NCBI GenBank assembly: GCA_963931055.1
Contig: OZ006987.1
Coordinates: 2,108,001 to 2,172,000, forward strand
DNA length: 64,000 bases
Source: Coprenecus sp949297365
Lineage (GTDB): Bacteria; Bacteroidota; Bacteroidia; Bacteroidales; UBA932
Reading direction: 5' to 3'
The notes under the pieces were generated by a model. The model was not told the origin of the DNA and made no database searches. It worked only from the letters and a program-made list of their open reading frames with translations. Of the stretch, positions 57,774 through 64,000 are shown piece by piece; position 1 is the first letter of the stretch, and each line of letters opens with the position of its first letter. Made by a program: the position numbers and the translations under genes.

Positions 57774-58763
57774 ATGAAACGTTTAATTTTTTTATTTGCA
57801 GTAGTGATTCTTGCAGTGTCCGTATCGTGCGAAAGGGATTCCGGTTCGTCTTCGGATGTTGCCGTAAGTATCTCTCCCAATACTTTGACAGTCCCGTCGG
57901 CAGGAGGTACTTTTTCGATCAAATACTTAGTTGATGGAAATCAGAATGTCGAACTGGAACCGGTATGCGGAGAGACGTGGATCGGAGGCTGGGATTTCAG
58001 TGTTGACAGTGTGCTGACCTTTCAGGTAGACACCAATAGGGGGGCGGCCAGGACTGCGGTAGTGCATCTTGTCAGCGACAGACTGGCGGAGGATGTGTTC
58101 TTCACAGTCGAGCAGGGTGATGCTTCAAAGGTTTATATGTACGACCTGGAAAATGCTGTCTGGACAGCAAGGATATGCAAGTTCGACAGAGAGGAGACTA
58201 TATTCCAGGAAGTGAATCCCGAGCTTCAGTCCGAAATGTGGGACACGTCTATCACGGCTGGAGAGTATGCTGACCAGTATGCGCAAGACTGGAACTTGGA
58301 CCATCCGGATGATCTGATATCGTCTGAGGATGCGTTGGGATTCGAGTTCACGGATCCCGAGGCTGTCAATCCCGAAATGAGGACTTTCTTCACGGTGACA
58401 TTCAATGACGGACGCATAGAGGTCGTGGACGGCATGGAGACTGTGGCCGGAGGCGCTACTGTCGTACGTATTGCCGGAAAGTTCACATTTGATGAGGAGA
58501 CAGGTATCATGACCGTCGCTGATACGTGCAATACTCTTTATGACAGGGAAGTAAGGATTCAGTTCTCTAAAGAAAATGAGGAGATGGTCTATGATGTCAT
58601 CTACATGTGGCATCCGGATTATCTGTCCTACTATTTCGGCACATCAGACCGGTTGGGATTCGTGCTGGCCAATTATGACGGTTCGAAGTGTTATATCCCT
58701 CATGGAAAACTTAGGTATTACCTCAGGTACATGGGGCCGTACTCCGATGAAGAACAACTATAA
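57774..58763 (+). CDS. BACON-like lipoprotein, unknown function
   Basis: The 329-residue lipoprotein (MKRLIFLFAVVILAVSVSCE) has an N-terminal BACON-type domain (SISPNTLTVPSAGGTFSIKY to VFFTVEQGDA, about 28-115). The rest (YMYDLENAVWTARICKFDRE, DTCNTLYDREVRIQFSKENE) is not recognised. The ATG at 57774 starts the signal; an earlier ATG at 57750 adds eight residues. It precedes a FN3-like lipoprotein by 14 bases. Confidence 0.68.
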   Translation: MKRLIFLFAVVILAVSVSCERDSGSSSDVAVSISPNTLTVPSAGGTFSIKYLVDGNQNVELEPVCGETWIGGWDFSVDSVLTFQVDTNRGAARTAVVHLVSDRLAEDVFFTVEQGDASKVYMYDLENAVWTARICKFDREETIFQEVNPELQSEMWDTSITAGEYADQYAQDWNLDHPDDLISSEDALGFEFTDPEAVNPEMRTFFTVTFNDGRIEVVDGMETVAGGATVVRIAGKFTFDEETGIMTVADTCNTLYDREVRIQFSKENEEMVYDVIYMWHPDYLSYYFGTSDRLGFVLANYDGSKCYIPHGKLRYYLRYMGPYSDEEQL

Positions 58764-58777
58764 AATTAACCTGTATT

Positions 58778-60715
58778 ATGAAAGGAAAAGATTTTTTAAG
58801 AATGTCCGTGCTGTCGGGTGCTGTTGTCCTGGCGGCGCTGTTGTCGTCCTGTAATAAGGAAGAGCAGGGCTCAGCCCCTACCGTATCGGTGGAGGCGGTG
58901 TCGTCTGATGCCTCATCCATAACTTTAAGAATAAGCTCCGAGGGAGCGACAGAACTTGCGTATATGCAGATAAAGGACCTGCAGTCAGTGCCTTCTGCCA
59001 AGGGACTGCTGAGTGCCGGTACGCAGGTGGAGGTGCCTGGCGGGGATGTTGAGGTTACGGGTCTGGAACCGTCTACTGATTATTATTTTGCCGTAGTGGC
59101 TGCCAATGGAGACCTGTATTCCGAGATAGCTACTGTCGAGGCCAGTACCCTGGAGGCAGAATGTACCTTTGAGCTTACTGTAACAGGTGCGACATCGGAA
59201 GCCATCGCATGGCGTGTAGTCCCGAGTGTGGATAACCAGCCTTATTATGTGGCCGCGCTTCCGGCCTCATACGCGTCATCCTCGGATGAGGAGCTGCATG
59301 CGGCTGTACTGGAGCAGATAACCGAGGCGGCCGGAGGCAGTCTGGAGGATTATCTTTCAGCAAATATGTTTACCGGTACGAGGACAGGAAGTATCACAGG
59401 CCTTGAGCCGCAGACAGAGTATCTGCTGACGGTAATGGGACTTTCAGCCTCGGACGGCTCGCTTCAGACAGGCATTGCTAAGGAAAATGCCGTCACTGCT
59501 GAGGAATTTGAGCTGACTTTCACTCTGTCTGTCTCGGATATCACCGCGACAACAGCGCATGTGTCGGTGGTGCCGTCAGACAATGAGGCAACATATGTAT
59601 GGCTGTGCCAGCCTTCTACAAACTATCCTGGAATCAGTGAGGATGAGGCGGACGCAATTGCCGAGATGTATGTGACCAATCAGGGCGCATATCTTGATCA
59701 GGGTATGGGGCTTTATACCGGATCTTATGATATTCCGGATTTCGAGGTTAATTCCGACAGTAGGTATTATCTTTTCGCATTCGGGTACACTCCCGGTATG
59801 GGCATTACCAGCAGCTGTGAGCTTGAGGCCTTTGATACAGGTCACAGTATGAAGCCTGATGAGTTTAAAGCGGATATTGTCGTCAATGTAGCTACTGCAA
59901 AGAGACTGGGCTTTGAGGTCCATCCTACGGACTCATGCGGTGCCATTTACTACCTGCCGGTAGTCCTTCCCAAAGCGGACTACACTTGGGAAAAGGCGCA
60001 GAAGGAAGTAGTAGCCGCCGTTCAAAGCAATTATGATCTCAATATCGATTTCAACCCCGGTTATACTATGACAGACGCAGTCTCTTCGGTATGCTATAGG
60101 GGAACATACGAGTACTTTGAGGCTACGGGCCTTACTCCCGAGACCGACTATGTGATAGCTGTCGTGGCAATATCCAATGACGGGGAGCCAGGCAATGCTG
60201 AAGTGACTAAAGAAGCAAGCACAACGGTTGAGGAGCAGTCAAAAGCCATATTCTCCAATAAACTGGTGGGAATTTACGACGGAGATCAGGCTCTGGAGGC
60301 CGGACTTTTCACTGAAAGCAGCGCAAAAGTTTCCGGAAATGCCTTAGCCGTATTCGAAGTGACGATTTCCGAGGAAGCCGTACACTGCTATTATAACAGC
60401 AACCTTGTCGGAAACTACTCTAATCCCGAGGAGGAGTATAAGACTGACGACGATCTTATGAGTTGGCTGCCGGATAATCCTTTTACGGTAGAGGTTGAAG
60501 ATCATACAACCACGCATATTATTGTTCCTTATAAGTATTATGATACGGACTACTATGATTACACATTCGTGACGTGGGCCAATGACGCGGAAGGTATCTG
60601 GGGACCTGTCAGCAGGACTTTCGTACAGGCAGTAACTACGGACGTGGATCCGATTGATGAACTGGTGGATCTTATGAACGGTCCATCCGCAGCACCGGTA
60701 TTGTTGTCGAAATGA
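58778..60715 (+). CDS. Lipoprotein with fibronectin III-like domains
   Basis: The 645-residue lipoprotein (signal with lipobox LSSCNKEE) begins with a FN3-like domain that contains the insert SVPSAKGLLSAGTQV and then GLEPSTDYYFAVVAANGDLY, the same plan as the 40754 gene. At least three more FN3-like domains follow (GLEPQTEYLLTVMGLSASDG; DFEVNSDSRYYLFAFGYTPG; GLTPETDYVIAVVAISNDGE), then a beta-rich end. Length and repeat form suit an extended surface arm. A strong terminator ends the unit 30 bases later. Confidence 0.7.
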   Translation: MKGKDFLRMSVLSGAVVLAALLSSCNKEEQGSAPTVSVEAVSSDASSITLRISSEGATELAYMQIKDLQSVPSAKGLLSAGTQVEVPGGDVEVTGLEPSTDYYFAVVAANGDLYSEIATVEASTLEAECTFELTVTGATSEAIAWRVVPSVDNQPYYVAALPASYASSSDEELHAAVLEQITEAAGGSLEDYLSANMFTGTRTGSITGLEPQTEYLLTVMGLSASDGSLQTGIAKENAVTAEEFELTFTLSVSDITATTAHVSVVPSDNEATYVWLCQPSTNYPGISEDEADAIAEMYVTNQGAYLDQGMGLYTGSYDIPDFEVNSDSRYYLFAFGYTPGMGITSSCELEAFDTGHSMKPDEFKADIVVNVATAKRLGFEVHPTDSCGAIYYLPVVLPKADYTWEKAQKEVVAAVQSNYDLNIDFNPGYTMTDAVSSVCYRGTYEYFEATGLTPETDYVIAVVAISNDGEPGNAEVTKEASTTVEEQSKAIFSNKLVGIYDGDQALEAGLFTESSAKVSGNALAVFEVTISEEAVHCYYNSNLVGNYSNPEEEYKTDDDLMSWLPDNPFTVEVEDHTTTHIIVPYKYYDTDYYDYTFVTWANDAEGIWGPVSRTFVQAVTTDVDPIDELVDLMNGPSAAPVLLSK

Positions 60716-60745
60716 CGGTAGGCTACTGACCAGTCTGAATTAATC

Positions 60746-60790
60746 AGCACAGCCCATTCCGGACTTTCCCGAATGGGCTGTGCTTTTTTA
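60746..60790 (+). terminator. Strong intrinsic terminator
   Basis: AGCACAGCCCATTC (60746-60759) and GAATGGGCTGTGCT (60771-60784) form a perfect 14-bp stem, followed by six T. Confidence 0.92.
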
Positions 60791-60861
60791 TGGGCATCTG
60801 CGAGTCGCCGTCCATAACGTTCAACAGATACGGCCTGCAAAATGGCTCGCGGAAAGATGGG

Positions 60862-60897
60862 TAAAAAGAAAGAGGCTGTGTGTCGGACAGCCTCTTT
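60862..60897 (-). terminator. Terminator of the fimbrillin-like gene
   Basis: On the minus strand AAAGAGGCTGT, a 7-base loop and ACAGCCTCTTT are followed by CTTTTT. It ends the gene at 60940-62523. Confidence 0.85.
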
Positions 60898-60939
60898 AAG
60901 ATCATCGTCTAAATTCTCAAGGTAAAAGGTTGCTGACCT

Positions 60940-62523
60940 TTAGAAAGCCAGCATGGGTCTTACCGTAGTACCGGTGTTTTTATCGTAGCTCAGGTATTCT
61001 ATCCATCCGCCGTCCGCGAAATCGATGTAACGATACCTTGTGGGAGAGGACTGTGCTGCTATCTGTATTCCGTTGCCGGCATCAGCGAATATTATCTTGT
61101 TGGTGAAGCTGACCTTCTCCATGGCGCTGTTCATCAAGGACGCCACAGTGCCCATCTCCATCCAGGTCAGGCATCCGGCCCAGTCTCCGGCCCGTACATT
61201 GGATTCGTCAAACTGCAGGCCGGTAAGATTGCTGATGGCGTCCAGCAGCTGGCCTCCTGCCGGCATAAACCAGCCTGTTGTCATGCCTTCTGCAGGACCT
61301 CCGATCTCATCTTCAAAGATGGTTACGGCCTGGAAGCCGCGATAATTTCCGGCTGCGACATCGGCTGCTCTCTCAGTGATGAGCAGGTGGTAGTTCGCGT
61401 AGCCTTCTATGTCGGCTATGGCCAGGCTGTAAAGCTCTTGCGGGTCTGTAAGCTCGGGGATGTTGGTAAAGCCTATTTCGGACTCATCCCTCTCGAAATT
61501 GCCTTCCGGAGTCGAGTAGTCGTTGTACCAGCTGTAGTATCCGCCATATCCGGCTCCCCGTGTAGCAAGAACCAGAGCGTGGGCTGTCCCTCCGAGTGCT
61601 TCTTTTTCACCGTTGCCGATTCTTTCCGGGTCGATCTGGCATACAAGCCCTATTACATTGGCGGAGCCTACTTCGGATGCCGGAGCGTCCTTTGAGAGGA
61701 GGTTTCCGTCCGCGAGGAAGAAGTCGCCTATCTGGAGATTGTGCTCTATGACAGTCGGCTCGCCTTCGGAGAATGATGTGCATTTTCCGGCTTCAGCATT
61801 GCCGTCATAGGTTTTGGACTCACCGGAGTATGTGCATGGGATGGAGAAGGCACCCGGTTCTACGACCAAAAGAAATCTCCCGTTTTTACTTTTGGGAATC
61901 TTTGAGTCAAAAGAGATTCTGAGACCGCTCAACGAATAGTCAGGGATGTCGTAGTCCGTGTTGGTGAATGTGTAGAATGTCCCCGGAAGGCTTATCTCAA
62001 CAAGCCCCATGGCATGTGACATGCCGAGACTGAGACTGTTGTCCGCCGGAGCTGCCATGCCTATAAGCAGGTCGGAGGAGTCGAATCCGTCTCCGCTCTG
62101 GTCAGACGCTACAGGCCAGGCCTCGCTTATCATTGAGAAAAAGCCTGCGGCATCAGAGGCCGTAAGGTCTACGGATGCAGGCAAGGTCTCCTGATAGGGC
62201 CAGTAAGCATAGTACTCTGCTCCGGAGGGAAACAGCATCTCCGGATCCGCGGCTTGCCATACAATGGCGTCGCCGGTGCCTGATGCGGTGAGGCAGATGT
62301 TATTGAAGCCTTCCAGTATCTCTCCGTTCATCAAGGCGAACAGACCGATACGGTCTCCTGCCGAGAATGCCCTGTTGTTAGAATAGGTCCCGTCTTCCAT
62401 GGAAAATCCGTTGTCGCTGACTGTGATTGTCAAGGGAACGTCCACGGAATCTTCTTTGCCGGTATTTTTCTCGCAGCCCATTATGACGGCACAGACTGCT
62501 GCGGCAATGATAAATTTTCTCAT
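60940..62523 (-). CDS. Fimbrillin-like lipoprotein with C-terminal FISUMP/DUF1566-like part
   Basis: The 527-residue protein has a lipobox (AVIMGCEKN) and a fimbrillin-like region: AFSAGDRIGLFALMNGEILE, YYAYWPYQETLPASVDL and LSLGMSHAMGLVEISLPG. The C-terminal 240 residues (LATRGAGYGGYYSWYNDYST, TTGWFMPAGGQLLDAISNLT, TRYRYIDFADGG, TTVRPMLAF) look like the FISUMP/DUF1566-type domain often fused to fimbrillins; RPMLAF is its usual ending. This plan suggests a tip adhesin. It is a single gene with its own terminator. Confidence 0.75.
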   Translation of the reverse strand: MRKFIIAAAVCAVIMGCEKNTGKEDSVDVPLTITVSDNGFSMEDGTYSNNRAFSAGDRIGLFALMNGEILEGFNNICLTASGTGDAIVWQAADPEMLFPSGAEYYAYWPYQETLPASVDLTASDAAGFFSMISEAWPVASDQSGDGFDSSDLLIGMAAPADNSLSLGMSHAMGLVEISLPGTFYTFTNTDYDIPDYSLSGLRISFDSKIPKSKNGRFLLVVEPGAFSIPCTYSGESKTYDGNAEAGKCTSFSEGEPTVIEHNLQIGDFFLADGNLLSKDAPASEVGSANVIGLVCQIDPERIGNGEKEALGGTAHALVLATRGAGYGGYYSWYNDYSTPEGNFERDESEIGFTNIPELTDPQELYSLAIADIEGYANYHLLITERAADVAAGNYRGFQAVTIFEDEIGGPAEGMTTGWFMPAGGQLLDAISNLTGLQFDESNVRAGDWAGCLTWMEMGTVASLMNSAMEKVSFTNKIIFADAGNGIQIAAQSSPTRYRYIDFADGGWIEYLSYDKNTGTTVRPMLAF

Positions 62524-62628
62524 AAAACTAAAATTAAAATATATTCATGCAAATGTACGAAAATAAGTAAAAGCCAGATGGATTTTTTAAAAAACCTGTC
62601 TGGCTCAACTGTGTCAAGGTCGGCTGAA

Positions 62629-63207
62629 TTACTCGCAGATGATGGTTACGTTGTCCACGATCATGATGCTGCCGGAGGCGGCACGGTATGCGTTGCCCTC
62701 CTTGCTGGCGGCGAAGATTACGGCCAGCTTGTAGGTCTTGGCGGGGTCGTAGTCCTTGACGTAATTCAGGTCGAAGGAGAACTCGGTGAAGTCGGCCGCT
62801 CCGGCGGTGTCGGGATTGTCAGTGGTGTCGGTGACTGCTTTCGCGAAGTAGGCTCTTGTCGTAACACCGTCCTGTGCCGTTACAGTGAATGTCACGGAGC
62901 CTTGTGAGAAGTCCACCGCCGAGCCTGATGCGGGTGAGACTGTCGCGTTCTCAGAGACGGTGATGGTGGGTACGAGAGCGGAGAGCTGCTCCGAAGTGGC
63001 ATCGTGGCTTACTGTGAATGAGATGTTGTTGCCTTCGATGACAGGCTGTGATGTCACGATGCTGTTGGCATCGACTGAGGTGTCAAAAGTGAATGAGACG
63101 ATCTCGGCTTCCGACGATAATTCTTCCGCTTGCCTGCAAGAGAATGTGCCGGCGATGGCGACTGTGGCGGCAAGTAGAAGGTGTTTTAATGATAAATTGC
63201 TCAGAAT
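62629..63207 (-). CDS. Short PCMD-like lipoprotein without a normal start codon
   Basis: The frame reads LKHLLLAATVAIAGTFSC, a lipoprotein signal, then VTSQPVIEGNNISFTVSHDA (an Ig-like DUF5018-type domain) and a PCMD-type ending (YKLAVIFAASKEGNAYRAAS, IMIVDNVTIICE). No ATG, GTG or TTG lies before the signal; the nearest possible initiators are ATT at 63207 and CTG at 63204. The GTG at 63057 would skip the signal. The middle of a normal PCMD protein is missing. It may use an ATT start, or be a gene whose start codon has mutated. Confidence 0.5.
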   Translation of the reverse strand: MLSNLSLKHLLLAATVAIAGTFSCRQAEELSSEAEIVSFTFDTSVDANSIVTSQPVIEGNNISFTVSHDATSEQLSALVPTITVSENATVSPASGSAVDFSQGSVTFTVTAQDGVTTRAYFAKAVTDTTDNPDTAGAADFTEFSFDLNYVKDYDPAKTYKLAVIFAASKEGNAYRAASGSIMIVDNVTIICE

Positions 63208-63351
63208 GAGTTCGTTTTGGTTTAAATTGTTAGTACAAAATATTCTAGAACTAGCCTATTCAGACTGTTTATGACAGTGCATTATTCAGATTACGGGGCG
63301 CTAAGATATATCTTTTCTTCTATTGGAAGATGATTTTGCGGGACTTTTTAC

Positions 63352-63359
63352 TACTTTTG
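63352..63359 (+). promoter_or_regulatory. -7 element for hutU
   Basis: TACTTTTG lies 42 bases before the hutU ATG. Confidence 0.5.
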
Positions 63360-63401
63360 TATGATATTTGTAAATTGCAAATTCGACAAAATATAGACTA
63401 T

Positions 63402-64000
63402 ATGACTGATTTCCAGAAATCAATTATCGAGGGTATCCCGGATGTGCTTCCGGCTCCCAAACCATTTGACCCGACGGTCAATCATGCTCCGCACAGAAAG
63501 CAGATACTTACCGCTGAGGAAAAGAAGCTGGCATTGAGAAACGCGCTGAGGTATTTTCCTCCCAAACATCATGCGGAACTCATTCCTGAGTTCAAGGAAG
63601 AGCTTGAGACTTACGGACGTATCTATATGTACCGCCTGCGGCCCGATTACAAGATATACGCCCGCAGTATAGATGATTTTCCGTACAAGAGCCGTCAGGC
63701 TGCGGCCATCATGCTGATGATATCCAATAACCTGGACATGGCCGTCGCCCAGCATCCCCACGAGCTGATCGTCTACGGAGGCAACGGAGCCGCCTTCCAG
63801 AACTGGGCGCAGTACCGTCTGACCATGCAGTATCTCTCGCAGATGACGGACGAGCAGACCCTGGTGCTGTACTCGGGTCATCCGCTGGGACTCTTCCCCT
63901 CGCATAAGGACGCACCCCGTCTGGTGATTACCAACGGTATGGTGATCCCCAACTACTCTTCCAAGGACCATTGGGAGAAGTTCAACGCCCTCGGCGTCTC
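63402..64000 (+). CDS. hutU: Urocanate hydratase, N-terminal part
   Basis: The first 199 residues are present; the gene runs out of the window. MTDFQKSIIEGIPDVLPAPK, HAPHRKQILTAEEKKLALRN and RIYMYRLRPDYKIYARSIDD are the long N-terminus found in Bacteroidetes-type urocanase, and ELIVYGGNGAAFQNWAQYRL, TLVLYSGHPLGLFPS and VITNGMVIPNYS are the NAD-binding core. The enzyme converts urocanate to imidazolone propionate in histidine degradation. Other hut genes should follow outside. A divergent arrangement with the PCMD-like lipoprotein leaves about 190 bases for control. Confidence 0.95.
   Translation, partial: MTDFQKSIIEGIPDVLPAPKPFDPTVNHAPHRKQILTAEEKKLALRNALRYFPPKHHAELIPEFKEELETYGRIYMYRLRPDYKIYARSIDDFPYKSRQAAAIMLMISNNLDMAVAQHPHELIVYGGNGAAFQNWAQYRLTMQYLSQMTDEQTLVLYSGHPLGLFPSHKDAPRLVITNGMVIPNYSSKDHWEKFNALGV

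Overview
The window looks like chromosomal DNA of a Bacteroidales bacterium; I cannot name a genus. The evidence is a MurF-alanine racemase fusion, fimbrillin (Mfa/FimB) genes, many lipoproteins with DUF4493/PCMD or FN3-like domains, an Omp28-like lipoprotein, a 5'-nucleotidase split into two genes, and promoters of the Bacteroidetes type (TAnnTTTG at -7, TTTG/TTG about 20 bases upstream). Shine-Dalgarno sequences are nearly absent.

Layout. 1-5.03 kb: a fimbrial operon with the tail of a FimB/Mfa2-like protein, a fimbrillin, and two GLUG-repeat fimbrillins. 5.1-9.85 kb: an accessory graveyard. It holds an internally deleted RteA-like sensor kinase, an Abi/HEPN-like gene, a HigBA module, a broken M15 peptidase, a broken KilA-N gene, a ParDE-like module, a 105-bp tandem repeat and a perfect 20-bp inverted repeat. 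9.86-16.5 kb: core metabolism with murF-alr, a ThiD/PdxK-type kinase, a HAD phosphatase, an AAA-ATPase without its usual nuclease tail, and pdxS followed by a pdxT that has lost its catalytic centre. 16.95-19.8 kb: an AT-rich cassette of toxin candidate, HTH antitoxin and SecB-like chaperone, bounded by an IS5-family element and a 149-bp fragment of a related copy. 19.8-27.2 kb: a PAS protein, DPP-IV, an aminopeptidase P-like protein and a sensory (group C) [FeFe]-hydrogenase operon with a PP2C-type phosphatase.

27.3-31.4 kb is a REP/RAYT locus. Eight 106-bp palindromic units precede a RAYT (Y1 transposase) gene and four follow it. The RAYT is split by a 1,656-bp IS1634-type insertion with a 6-bp target duplication. 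Five more units lie in opposite orientation at 45.3-45.75 kb. A 211-225 bp sequence (the 3' end of a fadD-like gene plus a long hairpin) occurs at 27.35-27.56 and, inverted, at 46.01-46.23 kb, so about 18.4 kb lies between inverted repeats.

31.5-38.9 kb: split 5'-nucleotidase, an ABC exporter, a CNNM-type protein, tdk, rsmI and a ComEA-like protein. 39.9-45.0 kb: a four-gene lipoprotein operon. 46.2-50.3 kb: an AMP-dependent synthetase, a PlsC-like acyltransferase and parE. 50.4-57.5 kb: a five-gene DUF4493/PCMD lipoprotein and outer-membrane-protein operon. 57.8-63.2 kb: more lipoproteins, including a fimbrillin-like one and a small PCMD-like one without a normal start codon. The window ends inside hutU (urocanate hydratase). 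No rRNA, tRNA or CRISPR array was seen.
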